From: Limnothrix sp. FACHB-406 | GTDB lineage: Bacteria; Cyanobacteriota; Cyanobacteriia; CACIAM-69d | Assembly (NCBI RefSeq): GCF_014698235.1 | Contig: NZ_JACJSP010000008.1 | Coordinates: 1-64,000 of the forward strand | DNA: 64,000 bases | Direction: 5' to 3' | Part shown: positions 50,220 to 58,329 of the stretch, piece by piece | Numbering within the stretch: position 1 is the first letter of the stretch | Layout of the letters: each line of letters opens with the position of its first letter | Position numbers and translations under genes: made by a program | The notes under the pieces: generated by a model | Database searches by the model: none | What the model saw: the letters and a program-made list of their open reading frames with translations, nothing else | What the model was told of the DNA's origin: nothing

Positions 50220-52430
50220 ATGGCACTTTCGCGACGAGACTTTTTGGGGCGATCGGGAGCGGCGCTGGCCGGATGGGGGCTGGCAGAGGCGATCGCAGCC
50301 CAACGGGTGGCGCAAGTGTTGGCGGAACCAACCGGCCGGCGCAAGGCCCTGTTAATTGGCATTAATCAATACGAACCGACGGCGATCGCCCCCAACACGG
50401 CCTCGGTGGCCTTGGAAGGTTGCCTGAATGATGTGGCCCTCTGGCAAGAGCTGCTAACTTCGCGGTTGGGCTTTCAGACGGCGGATGTGGTGACCTTGAC
50501 CGATCGGGCGGCGGGGCGGGCCCAATGGCAAGCGGCATTGGAAGACTGCGCGGCGGGACTCCGGGCCGGTGATGCGGTGGTGTGGCAATTTAGCGGCTAT
50601 GGGGGCCTGTTGGCCGATGGAACGGGCCTGTTGGTTCCGGTGGATGGCCATTTGGCCACCGGAACCCGTGAGGCGACCCCTGCAGAGCCGATCGCCCCCC
50701 TGCGCGATTGGAGTGAAGTCACGATTCAAGACTGGCTGCGATCGCTGCCCACGGAACGGGTGCTGGGCGTTGTGGATGCGGGATTTGCCCCTGCTCCGGC
50801 CCAAGCTTGGGTTCGCCATCGATCGCGCCCGATGCTCACCCCCGGTGCTCTGGATCCGGAAGAACTGGCTTGGCAGCAACAGTTACGCCGCGCCCGATCG
50901 GGGCGATCGACCGCCGCCAGCGGGTGGTGGTTGCGGGCCAGCCAGCCCGATCGCCCCGCCCTGGAATTGCCCCAATCGGGATTTGTGGCCGGGGCCTTCA
51001 CCTGGGCTTTGGTGCAACAACTTTGGAACAGCCTCCCCGCCAGCACCCTGTGGTTTGACCTGGCTCGCACCGCCGCCCAGGTTACGGATCAAGGGGGCCG
51101 GCAACAGCCGATCGCCCAACGGCTGGGGGCCGCTGCGATTCGGGAGAATATTGGGGAAAAAATTGGGGGAAATATTGGGGAAAACTTGGGGCAATGGTTG
51201 GCCACGGCAGCGGGGCCCAGCGCGGGCACAGTCTTGGCCACGGATTCGGTGAATCGCACGGTGACGGTGAGCTTGGCCGGCTTGGCCCCTGCGGTGTTGG
51301 CAGGCGCAACCCAGGGTCTCATTCTGGAACCCGCAGCCACGAATTCAGCGGATGACACAGCCTGGATTGGGGGACTGCGCATCACCAGCCGCAATGGTTG
51401 GCGGGCGATCGGGCAACCGGTGACCGAAGACAGCCGCGATCGCCCGGTTGAGGCCTTCGCCTGGCAATCGGGGCAACTTGTGCGGGAACGGTGGCGCATT
51501 TTATCCCGCAACTTGGAGCTACAGGTGGCTCTCGATCCAAACTTTGAGCGCATTGAGCGGATTGATGCCACCAGCGCCTTTGATGCCTTGTCCCATGTGA
51601 CGGTGGTGAATCCCGAAAACCGGGCGATCGATGCTTGGTTTGCCCGGGCGGCCCGCCCCACTGCCAATCCTGACCCCAACGGAGACGAAGCCAAAACCGC
51701 CTATGGCCTCTGGCGACCGGGCCAAACCCTCTGGCCCAACACGGTGGGTGAAGGTGGCGAAGCGCTCAAGACCGCCGTGCAGCGCTTAGGGCCACAATTA
51801 CATAGTTTGTTGGCGCGGAAACTTTGGCGGGCCACGCTGAATCAGGGAGCCGGTTGGCCCGTGCGCATCACCCTGGCGGCTTTGGAAACGCCCGATCGCC
51901 CCCTTCTGCAATGGAGCACTTTGCCCAACGCTGGCAGTGCGATCGGCCCCAACAGTTCGATCGCCCCGGCCACCTTCACCAGCGGCAACCGGCCCCAACT
52001 CACCCTGGAAAATGCCGGAACCGTTCCCCTGTGGGCCTTAGTGTTGCAACTGGATTCCCTGGGACGAGCCACCCTGGTGCAAGACCTGGGGCAGGATACG
52101 GAGCCGGGCCAAACCCTGTTGGCCCCCAACAGTCGCCAAACCCTCAGTTGGCCCGCTGCCCCCAGTCGGGGCTTGGGGTCGCTGTTGGTGTGGCTCAGTC
52201 GAGATCCCCTGGAGCGGGTGCAGGCCAGCTTGCCCAGCCGGCAAACCGGTGAGGGCGATCGCCTGTGGCCCCTGGCGCAACCGCTGGCCCTGGCCCGCCA
52301 ACTGTTGGAAGATCTCCAGCAAATCAGCGTGAATCATGCTGCGCCCCCCAGTCGATCGCCCAGCCCCGATAGCTATACCCTCGACTGTCGGCAATGGATG
52401 GCCTGGGAATTGCCCTTTCGGTTAATTTAG
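50220..52430 (+). CDS. Caspase-fold protein with substituted catalytic residues
   Basis: The protein has 736 residues from ATG 50220. The N-terminus looks like a Tat signal (SRRDFLGRSGAALAGWGLAE). The caspase p20-like domain is at 42-200: RRKALLIGINQYEP, then VVWQFSGYGGLLADG, where Tyr127 stands at the catalytic His position (usually SGHG), and VLGVVDAGFAPAP, where Gly188 stands at the catalytic Cys position (usually DACFSG). So no peptidase activity is expected. Tyr-Gly and similar substitutions have been noted in cyanobacterial caspase homologues. The rest (about 290-736) has beta-rich DUF4384-like character. It probably acts outside the cytoplasm by binding proteins. Tail-to-tail overlap of 9 bp with the SAM hydrolase gene. 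Confidence 0.88.
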   Translation: MALSRRDFLGRSGAALAGWGLAEAIAAQRVAQVLAEPTGRRKALLIGINQYEPTAIAPNTASVALEGCLNDVALWQELLTSRLGFQTADVVTLTDRAAGRAQWQAALEDCAAGLRAGDAVVWQFSGYGGLLADGTGLLVPVDGHLATGTREATPAEPIAPLRDWSEVTIQDWLRSLPTERVLGVVDAGFAPAPAQAWVRHRSRPMLTPGALDPEELAWQQQLRRARSGRSTAASGWWLRASQPDRPALELPQSGFVAGAFTWALVQQLWNSLPASTLWFDLARTAAQVTDQGGRQQPIAQRLGAAAIRENIGEKIGGNIGENLGQWLATAAGPSAGTVLATDSVNRTVTVSLAGLAPAVLAGATQGLILEPAATNSADDTAWIGGLRITSRNGWRAIGQPVTEDSRDRPVEAFAWQSGQLVRERWRILSRNLELQVALDPNFERIERIDATSAFDALSHVTVVNPENRAIDAWFARAARPTANPDPNGDEAKTAYGLWRPGQTLWPNTVGEGGEALKTAVQRLGPQLHSLLARKLWRATLNQGAGWPVRITLAALETPDRPLLQWSTLPNAGSAIGPNSSIAPATFTSGNRPQLTLENAGTVPLWALVLQLDSLGRATLVQDLGQDTEPGQTLLAPNSRQTLSWPAAPSRGLGSLLVWLSRDPLERVQASLPSRQTGEGDRLWPLAQPLALARQLLEDLQQISVNHAAPPSRSPSPDSYTLDCRQWMAWELPFRLI

Positions 52431-53267
52431 AAACTCCACCAGGATTCGATCGCCCCGATTCAGATTCAACCGCTGGGCCGCATTCCCCCCCGCACAGGCC
52501 ACCTCCACCCAATCGTGGCTACCCACCAGCGCCACAAAGTCATGGAGCGATCGGCTGCTGTAGGTGAGTTGCGAGGGAATCAGTTGCTCGCCAATGCGCA
52601 CGCGCCAGGAGCGATCGCTCACCCGTTGGGCCGGAATGGTGGAAATTAGATTGCCAAAGTGATCCACATGCTGCACCACTCCTTCCAAGCTGGCCGGGTT
52701 GGCCCCGGCCGCCGGATGGGACACCAAACCCGGCAACGGCAAATTCACTAAACTGGCCGGGTCGATCGGGTTACCCAAATCCGCCAACGGAACCCCATTG
52801 GCCAAGTGGGCCGCCACGGCCGCAAAAATATCGCGGCCGTGGAATGTGTGGCTCGGGTTCGGCAATCGCCAAAAGTTGCGCTGGGTCAGCACCACGGCCG
52901 ACTCCGCCGGGAATTGCGCCAACAGCCCACTCCAAAGGCCGTTGTCTGGGCCCACCAACCAGCCCCGATCGAAGGCGATCGCAATCGGCCGCCGTTCGCC
53001 CCCCACTCCCGGATCCACCACCGCCAAGAACACCGTCCCCAACGGAAACGCCGCCGCCGAATTGGCCAACACAAACCGCGCCGCCCACAAATCCTGAGGG
53101 GGAATTTGGTGAGTCAGATCAATGGTGGGAATGGCGGGATTGACCTGGGCGATTACCCCCTTCAGCACCCCCGCATAGCCATCGGCCGTGCCAAAGTCCG
53201 TCAACAGGGCGATCGGCCGAGGCGGCGCTAACCAAGCGGTGAGGGGAACTGTTGAGGAAAAATCCAT
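52422..53267 (-). CDS. SAM hydroxide adenosyltransferase (DUF62)
   Basis: The protein has 281 residues. The family signature is clear: IALLTDFGTADGYAGVLKGV (about 18), IDLTHQIPPQDLWAARFVLA, VVDPGVGGERRPIAI (about 83) and TFHGRDIFAAVAAHLANG (about 140). The C-terminal domain has the HVDHFGNLISTI strand. Relatives hydrolyse S-adenosylmethionine to adenosine and methionine, or in rare cases make fluoro- or chloro-adenosine. The family's 21-residue insert of the fluorinase is not evident, so hydrolysis is the likely reaction. No clear operon partner. Confidence 0.9.
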   Translation of the reverse strand: MDFSSTVPLTAWLAPPRPIALLTDFGTADGYAGVLKGVIAQVNPAIPTIDLTHQIPPQDLWAARFVLANSAAAFPLGTVFLAVVDPGVGGERRPIAIAFDRGWLVGPDNGLWSGLLAQFPAESAVVLTQRNFWRLPNPSHTFHGRDIFAAVAAHLANGVPLADLGNPIDPASLVNLPLPGLVSHPAAGANPASLEGVVQHVDHFGNLISTIPAQRVSDRSWRVRIGEQLIPSQLTYSSRSLHDFVALVGSHDWVEVACAGGNAAQRLNLNRGDRILVEFLN

Positions 53268-53560
53268 GGGTTACCGGAAGATGGGGGCCTTGAGCATCAT
53301 TTGAACATCAGTTAGTTGAATCGATTCTGAAAAAAGATAAATTTTCTGTAATAGCTGATACTTTCTGAATCAAAATTACGCTATCTTAGCAATGGAAGGC
53401 CCTCTAAGGAGTGGCTAGTGTCGCCAGCCGAAGCTAATGATTGGCTTCTGCAAGCTGAATCATCGCAGCATTCGCGCCTTCTGTCGTCTGGTTGGTCACT
53501 TCAACGATCGTCCCAGGCACTCTCAACCCCTATCCACCTTTCGTCGATCGTTTCCTAGCC
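53268..53560. other. NtcA-type promoter and leader of the small PirA-like gene
   Basis: A 293-bp spacer. It holds the NtcA box at 53348-53361, a -10-like TATCTT at 53382-53387, and a leader of about 170 nt. No glutamine-riboswitch core was recognised in the leader. Confidence 0.6.
53348..53387 (+). promoter_or_regulatory. Probable NtcA-activated promoter
   Basis: GTAATAGCTGATAC (53348-53361) is a perfect GTAN8TAC. TATCTT (53382-53387) fits TAN3T after 20 bases. This is one or two bases shorter than the commonest spacing but within the known range. Confidence 0.72.
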
Positions 53561-53722
53561 ATGTTTGGAATCCGCCGCAATCGCCCCAACCCCGCCCAAG
53601 TTGCGCAAGTTCACCGCGAAAATCTGCGCAAGCTGCTGGAACACCGCATTGAAGTGGCTCGCGCCAAGGGTGACAACGATTTGGTTCGTAGCCTCGAAGC
53701 CGAAGCTGAGTACCTGAAATAA
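53561..53722 (+). CDS. Small protein, probable PirA (PII-interacting arginine regulator)
   Basis: The protein has 53 residues from ATG 53561. It is soluble, helical and charged: MFGIRRNRPNPAQVAQVHRE, then ENLRKLLEHRIEVARAKGDN and DLVRSLEAEAEYLK. The central motif H-R-x-E-V-A-[RK]-x-K-G and the ending L-E-A-E-A-x-Y-L resemble what I remember of PirA, the small NtcA-controlled protein that sequesters PII and so lowers arginine synthesis in Synechocystis. The NtcA box 200 bp upstream supports this. Identification is from memory and needs a search. The open extension to 53492 is not needed. Confidence 0.72.
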   Translation: MFGIRRNRPNPAQVAQVHRENLRKLLEHRIEVARAKGDNDLVRSLEAEAEYLK

Positions 53723-53844
53723 CTGTCAATCCGTCAATTAAGAGCTGATTCAATTTGTTCAGAATCGCTTGTCGATCGGCGCTTGGGTTCTGCGTTGTCG
53801 CAAGTTCCCGTCCGTCTGAATCTTCCAAGGAAAAGTCATCACAT

Positions 53845-53885
53845 CAAAGCTGCCTGGGTCGAAAAACCTGGGCAGCTTTGTGTTT
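53845..53885. terminator. Terminator hairpin after the PirA-like gene
   Basis: CAAAGCTGCC (53845-53854) pairs with GGCAGCTTTG (53871-53880), with TGGGT/ACCTG partial pairing inside and a TGTTT tail. It lies between the small gene and convergent aguB and may serve both. Confidence 0.75.
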
Positions 53886-54002
53886 GGGCTGCTTTCAGCA
53901 GTTCTTCCCAGCGGGTTTCGATCGATCAGTTTTGATTGAGATTGCGATCCGCCTTGGGACTGCCACGAACCGACGACCCAGGCGGTTGTGCAGATGGTTG
54001 CT

Positions 54003-54863
54003 TTAGGCGGATTCCGTCAGTGCCCCATAGAACTCGGGCCGGCGATCGCGGAAAAAACCAAAACTGGCCCGATCGAGCGCCGTCTGAGTCAAATCCAACT
54101 GAGCCATCAGGATTTCGGGTTGATCGATCGCCCCTTGGGTCAGCAGCTCGCCCCGGTGATCGCAAATGAAACTCGTGCCGTAGAACTTTTGCCCCTCTTC
54201 ATTGCCGATCCGGTTGGCCGCCACCACGGGCACGACATTACAAACCGCATGGCCCAGCATCGCCCGCATCCACAGGGGCCGCGTATCCAGATTTGGCTCC
54301 TGGGGTTCCGAGCCGATCGCCGTGGGATAGAGCAGCACTTCCGCCCCCATCAACACCATCGATCGGGCGCATTCCGGGAACCACTGATCCCAACAAATGC
54401 CGACACCGAGACAGCCAAACCGGGTGTGCCAAACCTTAAAGCCCGTGTTGCCCGCCCGGAAATAGAACTTTTCTTCGTAGCCGGGGCCGTCGGGAATGTG
54501 GCTCTTGCGGTAGAGACCGAGGATCGAGCCGTCCGCGTCGATCGTTACCAAGCTGTTGTAGTAATGCTGGCCATCCCGCTCAAAAATCGAGGTAGGAATC
54601 ACCGTGCCCGTTTCCCGCGCCACCTGCTGCATGGCCACCACCGCCGGATGTTCCGTGGCGGGGTAAGCCGAGGCGAAAAACTCCGCCCGTTCTTCTTTGC
54701 AAAAATAGGGCCCTTGAAATAATTCCGGCGGCAAAATTACTTGCGCCCCTTGGCTAGCTGCTTGACGAGCAGCGGCCACAACGCGATCGATATTGTCCTG
54801 TAAATTCCAGGTTTCAAAGGCATCTTGCAGGGCGGCAACGGTGACGGTTCGATGGTTTGTCAT
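54003..54863 (-). CDS. aguB: N-carbamoylputrescine amidase
   Basis: The protein has 286 residues. It is a nitrilase-fold carbon-nitrogen hydrolase: glutamate in ILPPELFQGPYFCKEER (about 46), lysine in YRKSHIPDGPGYEEKFYF (about 119) and the catalytic cysteine in GVGICWDQWFPECARSM (about 156). The signature ending GFFRDRRPEFYG fits the AguB subfamily. It cleaves N-carbamoylputrescine to putrescine, CO2 and ammonia, the last step of the agmatine route from arginine. It follows a nucleotidyltransferase gene and aguA on the same strand. Confidence 0.95.
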   Translation of the reverse strand: MTNHRTVTVAALQDAFETWNLQDNIDRVVAAARQAASQGAQVILPPELFQGPYFCKEERAEFFASAYPATEHPAVVAMQQVARETGTVIPTSIFERDGQHYYNSLVTIDADGSILGLYRKSHIPDGPGYEEKFYFRAGNTGFKVWHTRFGCLGVGICWDQWFPECARSMVLMGAEVLLYPTAIGSEPQEPNLDTRPLWMRAMLGHAVCNVVPVVAANRIGNEEGQKFYGTSFICDHRGELLTQGAIDQPEILMAQLDLTQTALDRASFGFFRDRRPEFYGALTESA

Positions 54864-54916
54864 GGGTTGAAAGGGATGGTTGTTGGTGATGGAAATAGAC
54901 TCTAAATCTAAACTTG

Positions 54917-55252
54917 CTATCTGAGTTTGTAGAGAATATAGGCTTCAGATAAAACGCGATCGCGAAAATATCGGCTGAGTTCTGCCGGTGTTCGCAAATC
55001 AACAACTTTTCCAAAGAGCTGAGTCAGTTCATCCTGCATCGTCACAATTTGGAACCCTGGTGTTTTACCCGGTAAAAACTGCACCAAAATATCCACATCG
55101 CTATCATCTCGGAAATCTTCGCGCAGAACAGAACCAAAGAGCGCTAACACTTGAATGTGGTGACGCTGACAAAAATCCTGAATGGCCAGTTCAGGAATTT
55201 CAATTGGGAGAGCTTTAGGAGCAACCTGATGGGTAATTGGGCGATCGAGCAT
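54917..55252 (-). CDS. MntA-like minimal nucleotidyltransferase
   Basis: The protein has 111 residues from ATG 55252 (longer frame overlaps aguA and is unlikely). The MNT motif is complete: LALFGSVLREDFRDDSDVDI, that is G-S-x10-D-x-D with the two metal-binding aspartates, and a third acidic residue in VVDLRTPAEL. Such proteins pair with a HEPN toxin (HepT) and detoxify it by AMPylation. No HEPN gene is adjacent. It sits alone between aguA (24 bp upstream) and aguB (53 bp downstream), so it is an insertion in a metabolic operon. Confidence 0.9.
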   Translation of the reverse strand: MLDRPITHQVAPKALPIEIPELAIQDFCQRHHIQVLALFGSVLREDFRDDSDVDILVQFLPGKTPGFQIVTMQDELTQLFGKVVDLRTPAELSRYFRDRVLSEAYILYKLR

Positions 55253-55275
55253 AGAACGATTCCAAATCGCGATCG

Positions 55276-56316
55276 CTAGCGGGGTTGCTGTTGGGAAATG
55301 CAGTGGAACGAGCCACCCCCTTGCAGGATATTTTTGGCGGGCAAACCGATTACTTCCCGATCGCCCCAAATATCTCGCAAATCCTGGGCGATCGCCTGCA
55401 AAGCCGCCACCGCTGCCCCATCAAAGGGCGAACCGTATTGGGGCACAATCACCCGCGTATTGCTGATATAGAAATTGACATAGCTGGCGGCCATCAGCTC
55501 GCCCTCCTCATCTTCCACGCGACCCGGTGATGGGATGGTCAACACCTTGATTGCCCGGCCCTTGGCATCCCGTGCCGCCTTCAACGTGGCGATCGCCTCT
55601 AGGAGCGCCTCCCGGTTGGGGTCATCGGGGCCGCTGGGTTCCATGCACACCACCGTCCCCGAAGCCACAAACCGCGCCAAATTGTCCACGTGGCCATCGG
55701 TGTGGTCGTTTTGCAGCCCATCGCCCAGCCAAATGATTTGCTCAATGCCCAAGTTGGATTTCAGCTTGGCTTCGATGTCCGCTTGGGAGAGGTCGGGGTT
55801 GCGGTTGGGGTTCAGCAAGCATTGGCGGGTAGTTAGCAGCGTGCCTTCGCCGTCGTGGTCGATCGCCCCGCCTTCCAACGTCCAAGAATGGGGCAAAAAG
55901 TCCACGCCCGATTGGAGGGCGATCCGTTCCGCCACCGAGTCGTCATGATCGAGCAGATATTTGCCACCCCAACCATTGAACCGAAACCCGATCGCCACCG
56001 GTTCCCCCAAACTGTCGCGCAAAAACAGCGGCCCCGTGTCCCGCAACCAAATATCCCCAAAGGGTTCGTCGTAAATTGTGGCTCCCAAGGGTTCCAGGGC
56101 GGCTTGGGCTTCCGCCACCTGGGCCGAACCGCAGGCGAGCACGTGCAGCGCTTCCCCACGCGGCTGGCCAGTGGCGGGGTCGCAATCGGCGATCGCCCGC
56201 GCCAGACCCAACACCTCCGATTGCACATCGCGATAGGCATCGAGCCACAAATCGGGATGGCTGGGCCAAGCCAACCAAACCGCCGCGTGTTCGTGCCATT
56301 CAGGAGGGAAATACAT
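55276..56316 (-). CDS. aguA: Agmatine deiminase
   Basis: The protein has 346 residues. It belongs to the peptidyl-arginine-deiminase fold: WLAWPSHPDLW near the N-terminus, FGDIWLRDTGPLFLRD (about 86), HSWTLEGGAIDHDGEGTLLT (about 143), NDHTDGHVDNLARFV (about 205), and the catalytic cysteine in NILQGGGSFHCISQQQP at the end. It converts agmatine to N-carbamoylputrescine, which AguB then turns into putrescine. It heads the aguA-MNT-aguB cluster. The C-terminal arginine-rich end is normal. Confidence 0.96.
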   Translation of the reverse strand: MYFPPEWHEHAAVWLAWPSHPDLWLDAYRDVQSEVLGLARAIADCDPATGQPRGEALHVLACGSAQVAEAQAALEPLGATIYDEPFGDIWLRDTGPLFLRDSLGEPVAIGFRFNGWGGKYLLDHDDSVAERIALQSGVDFLPHSWTLEGGAIDHDGEGTLLTTRQCLLNPNRNPDLSQADIEAKLKSNLGIEQIIWLGDGLQNDHTDGHVDNLARFVASGTVVCMEPSGPDDPNREALLEAIATLKAARDAKGRAIKVLTIPSPGRVEDEEGELMAASYVNFYISNTRVIVPQYGSPFDGAAVAALQAIAQDLRDIWGDREVIGLPAKNILQGGGSFHCISQQQPR

Positions 56317-56847
56317 GGGACGTGATGAGAATTGCAGGACTGAAGATGATCAAACGATTGGAAATGGCGGTTTGAAATGGCGATCAAGCACATTTCGTAG
56401 GGGCGCACCGCCGTCATTCGCTTCAACTTAAGCTGTTTTAACCGCGAAAATGGCTGATTCCCTCATCCCCCAGCCCCTTCTCCCAAGTCGGGAGAAGGGG
56501 AGTCAGAATAGCCCCTCTCCCGCTCTGGGAGAGGGGTTGGGGTGAGGGCAACCCGGGAGTCGCTAGAACGACAATTTCGTTAAGTTGAAGCCAGTGACCG
56601 CCGTGCGCCCATCTGTGGCGTACTTTGGCCTAACCGCGCTACTACCGGGCTGATGGGGTCAATGCTGCGTTCACCCTAGCCGATCGAGGTGAACAGCCGG
56701 TTAAGCCCGACGGAATTCAAACTGCATCCAAACCCAATTCAGCCAAAAATCAAGCGCGATCGCCCCAAGGCCACCGCGCTGATCGAAAACAGCGATTCAA
56801 CGGGGATTGATCGACAGCTTTGCAGCCCGATCGCCCCCCATTGCTCA
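56317..56847. other. Spacer with a MITE-like element
   Basis: This 531-bp spacer between PSRP-3 and aguA contains the element at 56401-56610 and a hairpin GTTCACC/GGTGAAC at 56669-56694 that may end the PSRP-3 transcript. No gene is seen. Confidence 0.7.
56401..56610. mobile_element. MITE-like element, 210 bp
   Basis: The ends are 31-bp imperfect inverted repeats (56401-56431 and 56580-56610), 27 of 31 matching, starting GGGCGCAC and ending in CTTCAACTTAA. Inside lie two hairpin blocks, CCCCTTCTCCCA...GGGAGAAGGGG and CCCCTCTCCC...GGGAGAGGGG, each followed by GGGTGAGGG-like text. These blocks also occur in the 16162-16336 element. No reading frame and no obvious target duplication. Confidence 0.75.
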
Positions 56848-57147
56848 CTAGTTGCTGCCCGTGAACACCAAATCGGGAAATTTGTCTTGGGCTTCGGCCA
56901 GAGGACGCTTGCGGCCTTCTTCTTGCCAGTAGTTGATAATTTCCGTGGCGCGGTTCAACAATTCCACCCGATCGGACTCCGAAATCCAATGCTTGGATTC
57001 CAGCTCCGACTTCAGTTGTTCCCACGCATCGTTCCGCGGCCAGAAGAAATAGGCCGTCAGCGGGCTGGTTCCTTTGCCCACAACTTGATCCACCGCCAAA
57101 GCGACGTTTTCTTCAAGCCAGAGAACCTTTAAAATAAACTTCGACAA
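56848..57147 (-). CDS. 30S ribosomal protein PSRP-3 (Ycf65)
   Basis: The protein has 99 residues. It reads [20 protein letters not shown], then [40 protein letters not shown] and [18 protein letters not shown]. This is the PSRP-3/Ycf65 family, shared only by cyanobacteria and plastids, a constituent of the small ribosomal subunit. It is full length. It stands alone in a long spacer region. Confidence 0.93.
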   Translation of the reverse strand: MSKFILKVLWLEENVALAVDQVVGKGTSPLTAYFFWPRNDAWEQLKSELESKHWISESDRVELLNRATEIINYWQEEGRKRPLAEAQDKFPDLVFTGSN

Positions 57148-57438
57148 GCTGATGCCTCCAAGATCGACTGCTACGGGTATTTGGCAAGGGTTCGGCCAGT
57201 CGGGATCTTCAGACGAAATTTACGCGACTCCAGCGGGTCTTCAACTCGTCCAGGGCGATCGCAACTGACGACAGCACAGCAGTCTATCGTACCGCAAGGG
57301 GGCGGTTGACGATCGCCTTTCCGCAATTAGCAGCGATCGGGTCATCGCCACAGGCCCCCAGATCGCCACGATGTCGCCATGATATGGTTGCGGCTGTTGA
57401 AACAGGATTGCAGATTATTCTGTTGATTGACCCTTTCC

Positions 57439-58233
57439 ATGACTTCCAATTCTCTCCAGGCGATCGCGGTTTTTGACATTGATGGCGTAATTCGGGATGT
57501 GGGCCAGTCCTACCGCCGCGCCTTGGCGGACACGGTGGAAGCCTTCACCGATGGCCAATTTCGCCCAACGATGGCGGACATTGACGCGATTAAAGCCGAA
57601 GGATCTTGGAATAACGATTGGTTAGCCTCTCAGGAATTTGTCTATCGCTTTTGGGAAAGTCAGGGGCGATCGCGCGCAGAATTGGCCCTGAACTATGACG
57701 AATTGGTCTTGTTTTTCCAACAGCGATATCGCGGCCCCAATCCCGAAGATCCCAGCAGTTGGACGGGCTACATTTGCGATGAACCGCTGCTGGTCGATCG
57801 CGCCTATTTTGAACAGCTCACCGCGGCCCAAACGGGCTGGGGATTTTTTAGCGGCGCAACACCGGCCTCAGCCAATTTTGTTTTAACTCAGCGGGTGGGG
57901 CTAATCGATCCGGTGTTGGTGGCCATGAATGATGCGCCGGAAAAACCTGACCCCACGGGCTTGCAAATGGTGGTCGATCGCCTGGAACCGGCCGGGTTGC
58001 AACTGCCGGTGATTTATGCGGGCGACACGGCGGCGGACATGCAAACGGTGCTGAATGCGCGCAAAATCGCCCCCGATCGCCGTTGGATTGCGGTGGGCAT
58101 TTTGCCGCCCCATGCCCTGGTTGATTCGGCCACGCGCGATCGCTACACTGCCACTTTGAAGGCCAATGGCGCAGATGTTGTGTTGTCGTCGGTAACGGAA
58201 TTAACGGGCGATCGAATTCGAGATTGGCATTAA
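57439..58233 (+). CDS. HAD-family hydrolase, TIGR01548 type
   Basis: The protein has 264 residues from ATG 57439. HAD motif I is AVFDIDGVIRDVGQSYRRAL (nucleophile Asp and +2 Asp), motif II a serine/threonine near GFFSGATPASANF, the lysine in PEKPDPTGLQMVV, and motif IV VIYAGDTAADMQTVL. The early DVGQSYRRALADTVEAFT and NNDWLASQEFVYRFW patterns match a cyanobacterial HAD subfamily of unknown substrate (TIGR01548 as remembered). Phosphatase activity is inferred. It is upstream of the restriction-modification gene by 96 bp. Confidence 0.88.
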   Translation: MTSNSLQAIAVFDIDGVIRDVGQSYRRALADTVEAFTDGQFRPTMADIDAIKAEGSWNNDWLASQEFVYRFWESQGRSRAELALNYDELVLFFQQRYRGPNPEDPSSWTGYICDEPLLVDRAYFEQLTAAQTGWGFFSGATPASANFVLTQRVGLIDPVLVAMNDAPEKPDPTGLQMVVDRLEPAGLQLPVIYAGDTAADMQTVLNARKIAPDRRWIAVGILPPHALVDSATRDRYTATLKANGADVVLSSVTELTGDRIRDWH

Positions 58234-58329
58234 CTGCGGCGGCTTCGATCTTGAACGAGGCCTTGAACTCAGCATTTGGCCCGACAATAGGGAGCAGTTC
58301 GATCGCACATTTCCCATGGCTTTGCCCCT

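Noticed and set aside
53388..53560. A glutamine riboswitch in the leader of the PirA-like gene
   Set aside because: The conserved core of that riboswitch was not found by eye; only the NtcA box is supported.
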